Below are positions 53,237 to 64,000 of a DNA stretch of 64,000 bases, piece by piece. Within the stretch, counting starts at the first letter, position 1. Every line of letters starts with the position of its first letter. This DNA comes from Telopea speciosissima (Eukaryota > Streptophyta > Magnoliopsida > Proteales > Proteaceae), in assembly GCF_018873765.1 (NCBI RefSeq), contig NC_057925.1:18921568-18985567 (forward strand). The letters are read 5' to 3'. A model generated the notes under the pieces. It did not search any database and was not told the origin of the DNA. It saw nothing but the letters and a program-made list of their open reading frames with translations. Position numbers and translations under genes: made by a program.

Positions 53237-56200
53237 ACACAGAATAAAGCAAATGAGTGCGGTTTTGATTGAATAAGAACAAAATGATTAATATGGTCTT
53301 GCCTATCTGAATGCTCCTTGAGCCTTCTTTATAAAAGCCTGTAAAGATAAACATATAACCAGTCATAATAATAATCTATCACTAATATGGTTTCCATATA
53401 CTATTGCTCAGATTAAAATTGGCAGCAAGAAATGGGTGATTCCTTAGCTGCTGTATTAAGACAATCCCAAGGTATTTCCATATCTCAAGGTTGTTAGCCC
53501 AAAATTATGGTTTTATTCAGAAAATGCATTTTGAGAATCAATTTCCCATGCAAAACCTTACCAGCCCTTGATATATGAACAACAAAACCTATCCATAAGA
53601 TTAGAGGCTAACCCACCAACCAGATGTAGACAGGCTGTCCTTAGATGGAGACTCCATAATGTAGAAAGGGTTCAGCTAAGAACCACGTACTCTACAGTAG
53701 GATCAATAAAAGTTGCAGCAGATCATCAATAATGGAAGCAAATCACAATTAGAAGGCAAACACCCACAAATAGAAAGAAAACAATAACTTGCAAAACAGC
53801 ACTGTGTTTGGGCTCCAAGGAAGATCAAGTGTAGGCCTGGATGGGATGAAGCTTTGCTGCAAGTTTGGTTCAGTTCTGATGGACAGCAAAGAAGATCTGA
53901 GTTGGTGATGAAATTAGAAGGTTAAGGCTGTGGAACAATCCAGCCAGCAAACTGGGCTGGAACTGGGATCAAGTGGGCTCCTTCTTTGTGTGATTCAATA
54001 ACCTAAAGCTCTACTGGAACAAGGCTCAGACCTTCGAGAGAAACTGGTTAGACTGCTGCAGGCAGCAGGGCAGAAAACAGATCTGCGGGAGTGTGGTTCG
54101 ATCCTTCTCTGGTGATGATCAGCAACAACAGTTAAGGCTTGCTTGGAGAACAGCTTCTAGACTTCAATAGTGATCAGTTACAGAAGTTGCAGTCACAAAC
54201 ACAACAAGCTTACAAGCAGAATAGGAACGTACCATCAGTGTCTCACCACAATCTTAATTTAGATATTTCAAATTACACACATACACACACACACACACAC
54301 ACACAAGTTTCAGCTGTTCCTATAATATTTTCCGCCAAATCTCTCCCTGTCCACACCCTATAATGATTTCCCCAACATCTCTCTCTGTCGACACTCTCTC
54401 CCACCTAAAGCACCATTACTCTCTTATTTCTCTCTTCTCTCAAAGCCATCTTGCCTTTCACATCTCTCCACCCGATCCATTTCTCTCAACCTATTCGTAT
54501 AAACCTACCAAAGCAAGTCAATCTGATCACCCTCTCCCAAGCCCTCAAACATCAGTCCATATGCAAGTCAGCATCAATACCACATAACATGAAGACTGAA
54601 ACAAACTACTGTTGCAAATTAGACAAATGAGGGGAGAGAAAGAACAGTGGCTGGGTAAAAAAAATAGGAATCTAGAGAGATGTGAAAGAAGAAAATAAAT
54701 CTCATAATTTCGCTCAATAGGAGAGACACAACATCTGCTTATATTGAACAATTGAAAATAAATCTCAGAATTTCACTCAACTGAACATCCCATTTTTTTG
54801 TGGAGTCAACCATGAACAATTGTTCACACTTTGTGCATGAGTGAGGCTTTCCATCCAGACAATCTTTTAAATCTTCTCACTTAAATCAATTAATTGTCCA
54901 GCACACTGCTGAACTAGCCTGATCTTTTCCTTAGGACAAGAAGCAGTGGCACTATCTCCCAGATATAGTACTTAGTAGTTGATAAAATGAGTGAGACAAC
55001 ATAGAAATACAATACAAGTTTTTTCCTAATCTCTATTGGTAGATCATAACATTCGACTATTTAGGCCATAGAGTTGGAGCCATATCCCATACTGATAGTC
55101 TGATACTCTGATAGCATGACCAAGTATACATATCTAGGTATCATAGACGGTAAAGTGATCCTTGACAGACAGAAAAGTGTTGTTTATGGGGAAATGCCGG
55201 GTCAGTCCAAGAATCTGCACGAAGTCAGGAACTTGCCCTTTGTGGTTAAACCATTAAGAAAAGTAACCTCCCAACATGCTAGCAGTGACAAATCTCATGT
55301 TGAGACAGAGAACAATGAGTCAAATTCTTTCTTCCTCGAATGAATCTCGTACTCTACAACTCTATGGTATAGCTATAAGCAATTTAAAACTATGAATCAT
55401 ACTAGGAACAGAAAGATACAAGAATCAATGTATTGAACTAAAGAAAGAACTACATTACTATGGAGAACCTATACATCCTCTCTCCTCAGATGCTCAAACA
55501 GAAAGTGAAAAGAATAAGCAAGTCCAATTTAATTCTTAAAACCAAAACTCAATTTTTTGACATTCGCACAACCGAGAAGCTTCAAGATTATCAATTAACG
55601 TCATCCATTCAAATATTTAGCACACCCATCAAATAACCATACATCCAACTAAAACATCTCTCCTATTTACATAATAGGAGTGAACAATCAAAACAAAAGT
55701 CAGATCAGAAGAAAGCAAAGAAGAAATTTAAGGAGATTGAGATTAATTTTTTTTATTTTTTTTTTTAAAAAGAACAGAGGGAAAGGTAAACGGAGAACTG
55801 ATGGTAAAGAAGAAGGGAAGAGAAAACAAAAGACTACCAATTGTGGTTTGTGGAAAGAAACGGTGACGGAAAATAGTACCCGGCTCCTTTCCTTCTCCGT
55901 CTCTCTGTCCTGGTCTCTTTGTTTCTGTCATTGCGCTCTCCACTCAGTCCCAAAGTTTCAAATCTCAAGTAAGGAGATTATCCCAGGCCAACGACCTGGA
56001 ATGCTGCCACAACATTCTTTGCAGTATTCGCCGGTCACTTAAAAGGGACCTTTAGCTCCGCCAGAAACATGAGAGAGATTTGGGTTGGTTCGTGGTCGGG
56101 GACGAGAAAGATGTTGGGTAGAGATGACTTTTGGGATGATGAGTTCTGCACAATTACATTTTAACCCTTTGTTAAAAATTTATTAGTAATTATAAGTTTT

Positions 56201-56340
56201 TTTCATTAGATTTTAATAAAAGAAAATAAAATGTCTAGTTTGCCCCACCTAATTGCTCCTTCAATGTCCTATTGATTAATGTACATTAGTCTTTTCACCC
56301 TTTTGTTAATTTTCCAAATGTAACCTACCCTTGTTACATG
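53237..56340. other. No gene recognised; CA microsatellite and low-complexity stretches
   Basis: A (CA)n tract lies at about 54278-54304. Pyrimidine-rich sequence at 54360-54500 and 55880-55940 keeps frames open without recognisable content. No repeat ends or RNA structure could be supported. Confidence 0.5.
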
Positions 56341-57600
56341 AATAACAACCCAAAAAAAAAATGATAAAGATGAAAATGAAAAAAATATATATATACAATA
56401 ATATATGTGTGTGGCTAACTCTTGTGTGTATTAACCGCATCATGCATAGTGCTCGAAGTGAAATCAGACAGCAAGGGTACTCCCTGTCGTGCCTTTACCC
56501 CCAGGGAGGTGAGGCACGCCATACTAAGTACTCTGAGATCGGATGATAGCCGCTTCCTGTACCACTTCTTGCACATACACACTGCATGGGAACTCCTTTT
56601 ACCCCCGTAGTTAGTTGTTGAACCCCATGAGTAGTCATGGGTAATTCGCGGCGAAGCTACAGCCCTTGATATTTACTGTACGAGTTTAGAATCACCAGCG
56701 AGGGTAGTCACTAGTGTGTTGTGGGGTGCTTTAGCCACCTAAAAAAGGCACTAGCTTGATTGCTCTGAGATTGTGTGACCTACTCTCTAGGTATATCAAA
56801 AGGACCACGTACCTGCAATTCGCAATCACGAGCGATAGGTATATCGGTTCTGTCAAAGGTGACCTTGTTCTGTACTATTGAGCCTATCCATTACATGAAT
56901 CATGTAGGAAAATAGACCATATATGATTAAGGCATGCCACGAACTAATCCCTGGTAGTTGTAAGAAAAGACCGAGTCTAGGGTCATCTGATGATTAATCC
57001 GACTTCAATACGAGACGCCACCCAAAGTAAGGAATCCTATAGCCCTGCGATGGTCCCTTGAAGAACAATGGAAGCTTGCTTCCATTTGATGGAACCTTAC
57101 GTGTCCCTCGAAATAAGGGCGTCTCATGTTGACTCCAGGCATAATTATCAGTAACCCGATAACTAGGGTCTTTCTTTTGTTTGTTGTTTTTTTTGTGTTT
57201 CCAAACAAAAGAAACACCTGGCAATGACGGCATTCGAAGTCTGGCCTCAGAAGGAGTCCGCTGAAGCTCTGATGACCACTCCGATTACTTGAGCCAAATA
57301 AAATAATAAAATAATATGGAACAAATGTTATAAAATACCAGAAAAAAATCATAAAAACTCAAAAGAAAAAAATGATAAAAAATATATAAAGAGTGAAAAA
57401 TAAATTTTTTTTTTTTAATAAGCCTTCTTAGGGTCTAAACTAGGTCTTCTTCTCTTTTTCGTAGAAGCACAATTCCGCTCTTGCCCATCTGGATTCGACA
57501 CGGTGGAAGGTTGACTCGAGCCGGTTCATCATTCTTCCCAAGCTCTCCGTCCTCTTCTCATTCCTCTAGTTCATCGGCTGAGATATCACTTGCAAGCAAC
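56341..57600 (+). other. Presumed 5' untranslated region of the gypsy element
   Basis: Non-coding, higher in GC than the sequence to the left, and leading into gag. A pyrimidine tract followed by AG (cttcttctctttttcgtag, 57447-57465) could be a splice acceptor. No LTR end or primer site was recognised, so the left boundary is uncertain. Confidence 0.4.
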
Positions 57601-59073
57601 ATGGATCCTCCGGAGGACCACTTGTCAAAAAGTCACGTCGAGCATCGAGTGGATAGATTGCAGGTAGATGTGGCTGAAATGCTGCAACTCATGGCACAAC
57701 TGGTGCAGTCAGTCAACGAACTCTCTAAGGGTGGATCCATATCTGGGCCAATGGAGCAGGAGGTCCGGAAGACCAACTCTGCAACCCCCAAGACTCCAAT
57801 AACCATACTGGTGGAGGAAGGGGATGATAGCCGCCCTATGGATCCTCCCGAAATTGAAAGGGAGAAGAAGATGAGAGAAAAGGTGGCCGAACTAGAAGTG
57901 GTTATCAAAGGCAAAGTCAAGGAGAAAGACGAAGAGGACCTGTTGTTTTTCCTTAAAGGAAGAACTCCTGAAGACTTCAAGTGGAAGTTGGACAAATTTG
58001 ATGGATCAGGAGATCCTAGAGCCCACCTCAAGATCTTTGCCACCATTGCTAGATCTTGGGGACTTTCTGAAAACCAAATGGGGCAAGCGTTCTTATACTC
58101 GTTGGCCGGATCTGCTTTAAGGTGGTTAACACAGCTTGACCACACTCAAACCCAATCATGGGCCTCTGTGGTTAAAGCGTTCACGAAGCAGTACTCGTAC
58201 AATACTGAGATGGATATTACCCGAAGAGAGTTGGAGACCTTGAGGCAAGAACCGAGTGAAGAATTTTTAAACTACATCATGAGGTTCAGAGAGAAGGCTG
58301 CGAAGATGTGGAATCGCTCCACTGAAGAGGAACAGGTCAAGATATTGTTAGAAAATCTATATGGGGAATACCGTGAGAAGATATACTACCAGCATATCAA
58401 GACATTTGATGCCCTTATGGCAATCGGAAAGAAGATTGAAGATAAGATCTTCAAAGAAAGGCAGAATCAGAGTACAACCCATGAGGCCTCAGGAAGCTAC
58501 TCGGCAAGGAAAAGTCCAAGGGCAAAGGGAGGAAATACAGTAGGGACAAGTAACTAAGCGGCAGAAGTCTAGGTGGTAACCGCAGGATCCACCCCTCTTG
58601 TGATCCAAGCTGAACCTGAAGCACCCAGGAGGACTTTTAACTTCGAAGGAATGACACCCTCATTGTTATTCACCAAGCTCAAGAAGCAGGGAATGATCAA
58701 TTCAGTTCCCCCTAGGCCTGTGGATTTGAGCAATCCACCCACATGGTATAAGCCCAATCAGTACTGCCATTACCATGATCAACAAGGCCATCATACTGAT
58801 AGATGCATACACCTCAAACATGCGATCCAGGATTTGATTGATGAGGGTAAAATTGAACTCCAAAAGAAACAGCAGCCCAATATCACAACAAATCCTTTGC
58901 CTAATCATGGGGTAAATATGCTTCAAGAAGACGTCAAGCATGCAGATCTTACCAACTTGATTCATCTAGTCGGAAAGAAGAGGAAATTCATGAAGGCACA
59001 CATCTATATAGCAATGTTGACCAAGAGACTTAAAGAGGAAAAAGAACCGCAGGCTCAACAGGAGATGTCTTAG
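57601..59073 (+). pseudogene. Gypsy gag, with two nonsense codons
   Basis: From the ATG at 57601 (MDPPEDHLSKSHVEH), a coiled-coil-like N-terminus is followed by the retrotransposon gag domain: FDGSGDPRAHLKIF, FLYSLAGSALRWL, WASVVKAFTKQY and RRELETLRQEPSEEFLNYIM. The frame is stopped by TAA at 58555 and TAG at 58570. It continues in the same frame to a zinc knuckle, CHYHDQQGHHTDRC (about 58763-58805), and LKHAIQDLID. Gag packages element RNA into particles in the cytoplasm. The stops mean no complete Gag can be made. Confidence 0.9.
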
Positions 59074-60896
59074 GAAGTGGATTGACCCGATTCCCCTTTC
59101 TATCATCCAAAGTCAGAAGGTGCCACCTGGGAGGATTACCCGATGCCTGCATGGAAAGTCTCACAACCACTGGTGAAAGGGACCTATTCTTCGGAATCAT
59201 CTACAGGATCAGTAAACATGTTGTGGGAAGAAGCACCATCCAAGATCCTACCACACTGATCCAGCCCATTCCATGGTATTTAGGGAAAGATGAGCAGTCA
59301 CGGAAAGTACGGGCAGAGAAGATGTAGGTCTGCATATATTGCGCCAGAACTAACTGTGACGGGAATGTCCGAACAGCCGGACAGCTATGTGATCGCGGCA
59401 GAGGCATAGCATCCATCAATCGGCTCCAAAAATTGGATTTCTTAGAGTTTGGACTAGAAGGTCTCGAGTCAATGACGCCATTGTACAAATATGGCTTCTA
59501 ACCATCCGCAGTATGCCACCTGGTCCCTGAAGAAGAAGAAGGAAATGAAATCACCAGAGTCACACCCCAACTCCTTAAAGCACTCTCAGCACTGGATATT
59601 GGTCAAGCTCTGTCAGAAGAAGTCTCTCTTATCCATATAAGGGGAGATACTAACGACAGCTCAGACGAGGTGGACGACCAAGAAATCCATGAGGAATGGA
59701 TAGAGTATGCCAAGCAAAGTCCGACGATGGATGATGAAGGAGTGGTTGCAATGGATTGGGTGAATAACATCGGGAGCGATGATAACAGTGAACCAACCAA
59801 TCTCATCCAACCCGTATCGGCAGACGAGGACGAAAGCAGGGATGATGAGGAAATATCCTCACCAGAAGTCCCCAGAAGTGATTGGACCGTGTCTAGAGAA
59901 GATTTTGAGCGTTGAAGTATGAGCATATTCTACTAGGTGGCAGATATATTGGATGTTTCCACCAATACTCAAGAGATCCTTTACAAGGCCACTTCTCTAT
60001 TCCCAGACCTCGTGTGCAGCAATTTCGCAGCACGATGTGAGAAATTGGTGATGCCAAATGAGAGTGATGTACTCGGTTGGACTCTCCATGAGTTGCAAAA
60101 CATGACTTGGTTAGCCAATGCTTTGGCTCGGGACTTGTTTGGAACCCCTCCTGAAGATTTGCCCCTGTATTCGGATTCATTCTCCTATCCGGACCCACCT
60201 CGAAGAAGTGAAACATGGGACGCATGGATCAATGATATCAGTCTCGGGGAATTTCAGAGTGACCCCACCAGAGGCATCTTTCCTATGGACATTGATGACG
60301 AAAGGGAAGAGCAGTTAGAAGAAGAACAATCATTTGAAGAAGATGAAAGTGAGCAAGAATCTAAATCAGAAGAATCCGATGATGAAGAGTCCGAAGGGGA
60401 AGAAGAAACAGAGGATGAGGAACCTTGGCAACCAAGGACGCGTCTAGATAAGTATGAAAACATCTGCGGACCCGCACCATGGGCTTTGTCATTCCAGGTG
60501 AATAAGATCCATCGGGATGTAGACAAGATCCAGGAAATGCTTATGAGAACGGTGGTCTTAGATGATAAGTACCAAGAAGAGCTTCAACAGCTAGAACCCG
60601 TCAAAGAGCAGTGGTCACTCCCTCAAGCAATCCATCACTTGGAGAGCTCTATAAATCTAACTTTAGCTCTGGCACAAGACCTATGTGGGACTCCTCCTCT
60701 GTCCCCAAATCGGGGCAACAGAGAATACCGTGCGTGGGCAAGAGCGCATGACGATTTTCATATGTGTCATGTCAATGAGGAAGGAACGGTTAATGACCCA
60801 ACAGGGAACATCCACCCAGTTATTTCTAGCCCTGAATAGAGTTCCGAAAGTTCAGGTTCTCGAGGGGAAAGGAAGGATCGCAACTTTTACAAGTCA
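59074..60896 (+). pseudogene. Gypsy linker region, acidic, frameshifted
   Basis: Between gag and protease. Open pieces at 59670-59926 and 59937-60839 encode Asp/Glu-rich sequence (about 60300-60420 codes almost only E, D and S) and two related blocks, LANALARDLFGTPPEDLP and LALAQDLCGTPPLSP. These may be an internal duplication. The function of such linkers is unknown. Confidence 0.7.
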
Positions 60897-62354
60897 TTGG
60901 CAGAAGCAAGAAAGATGTACCAAGCGGCTTTGGAAGCCTTTCACGCTGTTAGCCAGTTGATACCAGAAGATTCTCACACAGTCCAACAAGTGGCTAAGAA
61001 GCAAGAAACCCTATCAAAAATCCTAGATCAAGCCCAGAAGTCTATTGTGGCCTTGTCCGATGAGGGAGCTGAAATCCGAACTTGTCCCAAGGGTCCCCTT
61101 ATCTTCAATGATAGTGACGAAGAGGATGGTGACTTTTATCCAGTCAAGTTGGTCATCAAAGGAAGAGAGTCAGAAGTTACGGAAACTAGAAGTGGCCAAA
61201 ATTTCAAGAATAAAGATTTGACAGTGGAAAAATATTGGTCTAGCCAATCAACAATGGTCGTTGAGCCAGAAAATCGAGTGCTAGACCAATTAAAGAAGGC
61301 CCAAGCCAACATCTTAATCTGGGGATTATTAATGGTGTCACCAATCCATCGAGAAGCTATTTTGAAAGCTCTCACCAAGGTTCAAGTGCCCATAGAAATG
61401 GGATCTGAAGAATTATCTCATATAGTGGGGGCCACTTATGCCATTCAGTCACTCTTTTTCTCAGAAGAAGACTTACCCCCAGGAGGGAAGAATCACAACA
61501 GGGCACTCTACATCATCGTGGAATGTAACAAGAATCAGGTTCCCCAAGTCCTGATAGACAATGGGTCCGTCCTCAATGTGATGCCTCTCAAAGCCGCGAG
61601 ATGCATGGGTATGTCTCTGGACAAGATGAAGTCATCCAGTCAAACCATCAGAGCATATGACAATTCCAGGAGGGAGGTAATGGGGATTCTTACCACCAAC
61701 GTCAAAATCGGGCCCGCCTGTTTCACCATAGACTTCCAAGTCATCGATGTTCAAGCATCCTTCAACATGTTGCTCGGGAGGCCATGGCTGCATTCAAAAG
61801 GCGCCTTAGCATCTAGTCTCCATCAAAAGCTGAAATTTCTACATGACCAGAAGGTGATTACCATCTTCGAAGATCTAGAAATGGTGCATACGTTGGCCAA
61901 CATAGAAGTGGATGGATCAATCTCACAGGAAGTACAATTGGGAGGTTTTAAAATCGGCCACATTTGCACTTCCTTTGTAAATGAAGAAGATTCGGTTCTA
62001 GGGAAATTCCCGATGATGTGGAGCAAGGCCACTGTGAGGATCATGAAGAAGATGAAATACTTCCCAGGACTAGGGTTGGGAAAGAACCAACAAGGAATAC
62101 CAGCATTCCCGGAGATACAAGCCAATACTAATCATCATGGTTTAGGATTCAATCCGAAGGACCCAAAGAAGAAAGCCCCAGGACGGAGAAACAGTGCAGT
62201 AAATGGCAATCCGTACTTCAAGACCCTGAATGGGTACTTTATGAAAGTGGGAGAAGACTTTCCTTACTATGGAAATCAGGAACCATGGTTCGATCAAGAA
62301 CAAGGCAAACGTCTGCCAGGGCTTGAAATATTTTTTAGAGGTGAAGTAGATTAG
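60897..62354 (+). pseudogene. Gypsy protease and G-patch region
   Basis: An open frame of 485 codons. VLIDNGSVLNVMPL (about 61550-61590) is the retroviral-type aspartic protease site, with N in place of the usual second position of D-S/T-G (DNGS). The flap-side run FNMLLGRPWLH follows at about 61762. A G-patch-like segment, KYFPGLGLGKNQQG, occurs at about 62055-62097, a feature of some plant gypsy polyproteins. The piece itself is intact, but no start is shared with gag and RT is in another frame. Confidence 0.85.
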
Positions 62355-62879
62355 GTGACCATGGAGCTCAATCAAGCAAGCAAAAAGGAAGCTACAGGAG
62401 ATCAAGGGATCAAAGAATTGTTCGAAGTTGCAGTAATCATCGAGGAAGAAAAAGGAGGATCAACACCACATTTTCTCATACAACCTCTCCAAGGATCCAT
62501 AGAAAATTGGGCAAGGATGATGGAAGATTTCCATATTAATGAGTCCGAAGTTATAACCAACTCTAGCATAGTCTTGTCCTAGTCTGTCTTTAAGTCTGTA
62601 TCTAAGTCCCTTAAAAAAAGTGGAAATGTTCAGTCTGTTGGGTCTGTCTGTACTGTTCCCCTTATCATGAATGAAATTGCTGATTCTGAGTATGTTTCTT
62701 CTGCTTCTTATTCTTCTGATGATGATAATGTCTTAGAACATCATAACCTGTTAGAACAATTGGAGCAAAGAAGAGCCTAACCCATCCGAGAGGACACCAA
62801 TCTCATAAATATAGGGACCGACCAATGCCCTCGAACAATCAAAATTGGTTCTTCTCTCAATAATGACGAAACATCTCAA
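62355..62879 (+). other. Gypsy protease-RT spacer
   Basis: Serine-, glutamate- and asparagine-rich frame pieces with stops near 62580 and 62778. The last part reads IKIGSSLNNDETSQMI, the run that precedes RT in Tat-like elements. Confidence 0.6.
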
Positions 62880-64000
62880 ATGATCTCTCTCCTCAAGGAA
62901 TTTAAGGAAGTCTTTGCCTGGTCCTACAAGGATATGCCTGGCATCGATCCAAAGATTGTGCAACACGAATTACCAACATATCTGGATGCTCGCCCAGTCA
63001 AGCAGAAATTAAGGAGGATGCGGCCGGAATGGAGTGAGAAGATCAGAGAAGAAGTCATCAAGCAGTGGAATGCAAGGTTTCTCCAAGTAACCCAGTACCC
63101 TCAATGGTTATCCAATATTGTCCTAGTCCCTAAGAAAGATGGGAAGGTCAGAATGTGTGTGGATTTTTGAGACCTAAACAGGATCAGCCCTAAGGATGAT
63201 TTTCCGTTACCACACATTGACATTTTGGTGGACAATACTGCAGGCCATATTGTGCTATCCTTTATGGATGGTTTCTCAGGATATAACCAAATCAGTATGT
63301 GCCCGAAGGACAAGGAGAAGATTGCCTTCACCACACCATGGGGAACATTTTGTTACAAAGTGATGCCTTTTGGGTTGAAAAATGCTGGGGCAACATATCA
63401 AAGAGTGGCCACTACTATATTGCACGACATGATACACAAAGAAGTAGAGGTGTATGTCAATGATATGATAGTCAAATCTGTTGACCGACAGGGCCATTTT
63501 GTAGCCCTCAGAAAGTTCTTTGAAAGAATCAAAGAATACAAGCTAAGGCTAAACCCTCAGAAGTGTGTATTTGGGGCAAGGGCCAGAAAATTGCTGGGTT
63601 TCCTTATTAGTGAAAGGGGGATAGAAGTGGACCCTGACAAGATAAAGGCCATCACAGAAATGCCACCACCCCGGACCGAGAAGGAAGTGCGAGGATTCTT
63701 AGGCCGCATCCAGTACATCAGCAAATTCATATCTCGGTTGACGTCCACTTGTGAACCCATCTTCAAACTTCTCAGGAAGAAAGAGCCGAAAGAGTGGAAT
63801 GAGAAGTGCCAAGGGGCCTTTATGAAAATCAAAGAATATCTGCTTTCTCCCCCTATACTTGTCCCTCCAGTGCTCGGTGAGCCTTTGCTCCTATATTTGT
63901 CAGTAGGAGAAACAACGATCGGATCAATGATGGCCCAAGTCGGCAAGACGGATGGAGAAGAGCACGTAATTTACTACGTAAGCAGGAAATTGCTAGAGTA
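62880..64000 (+). pseudogene. Gypsy reverse transcriptase (and start of RNase H), inactive, truncated by window edge
   Basis: EFKEVFAWSYKDMPGIDPKI leads into RT: VPKKDGKVRMCVDF, a TGA in place of the expected arginine (63168-63170), DLNRISPKDDFPLP, LSFMDGFSGYNQI, MPFGLKNAGATYQR and the catalytic box. That box reads YVNDM (about 63451-63465) where active enzymes have YVDDM, so one catalytic aspartate is asparagine. RNase H onset is visible at LLLYLSVGETTIGSMM. Both the nonsense change (CGA to TGA) and GAT to AAT are transitions. Confidence 0.9.

Larger units (their letters stand above)
56400..64000 (+). mobile_element. Ty3/gypsy Tat-like retrotransposon, runs off the window
   Basis: gag, a long acidic linker, aspartic protease with a G-patch segment, then RT in gypsy order on the plus strand. 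The closing RNase H/integrase and 3' LTR lie beyond 64000. Many stops and frameshifts are present. Lineage is inferred from the zinc-knuckle style and the MPGIDP / VxHELP run before RT. Confidence 0.85.

Noticed and set aside
57633-58145. Minus-strand open frame of 170 codons
   Set aside because: Shadow of the gypsy gag frame, which has clear gag motifs on the plus strand; serine-rich by reverse complement of Glu/Asp codons.
60254-60526. Serine-rich minus-strand frame
   Set aside because: Reverse complement of the acidic gypsy linker, not an independent gene.
1-64000. CRISPR arrays, operons, rRNA genes
   Set aside because: No regularly spaced direct repeats with unique spacers, no prokaryotic gene layout and no conserved rRNA cores were seen.

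Overview
The window is nuclear DNA of a flowering plant, probably a dicot or early-diverging eudicot. The species cannot be fixed from this sequence. The evidence is a spliced plant bHLH gene, fragments of plant gene families (cytochrome P450 of the CYP71 type, cell-wall invertase, group-B MAP kinase), Ty1/copia and Ty3/gypsy retrotransposons with Met-tRNA-type primer sites, L1-type LINEs with a plant RNase H domain, tRNA-derived SINEs, and many foldback MITEs. It is TE-rich, gene-poor heterochromatin-like sequence.

Layout. 1-4 kb: an old minus-strand LINE, partly inverted, broken by a long-TIR DNA element, by a MAP kinase 5'UTR/exon-1 fragment and by a younger LINE. 4-10 kb: AT-rich sequence with MITEs, a SINE and tandem repeats that resemble a decayed gypsy LTR. 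10.0-11.6 kb: a Pack-MULE-like element (about 250 bp TIRs, 9-bp target duplication) holding a fragment of a gene with a mitochondrial-type presequence. 11.7-18.5 kb: two members of another TIR family lying end to end in inverted orientation, one carrying a P450 pseudogene and the other invertase exon 1. 19-23.6 kb: copia element 1 (minus). 24-26 kb: MITEs. 26.36-27.63 kb: the only apparently intact protein gene, a four-exon bHLH-ACT transcription factor (minus). 28.4-33.6 kb: complete copia element 2 (minus, both LTRs, target duplication CTATG) nested in the RNase H region of an older plus-strand copia. 33.7-39.6 kb: LINE remnants, a copia remnant and foldback elements. 39.7-45.5 kb: copia element 3 (minus) with a palindromic LTR cluster, cut at its 5' side by a Tat-type gypsy LTR (45.5-46.6 kb). 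46.6-56 kb: mostly unannotatable sequence with microsatellites, two tRNA-like loci and two MITEs. 56.4-64 kb: a decayed Tat-like gypsy element (plus) running off the window.

How it fits together. Nothing here forms an operon or pathway. The bHLH gene sits among transposons, with a foldback element immediately upstream of its putative TATA box. The recurring theme is capture of host gene pieces by DNA transposons: four recognisable pieces within the first 17 kb, three of them retaining intron or splice-site sequence, so copied from genomic DNA rather than mRNA. All retroelement coding regions carry nonsense changes or frameshifts.
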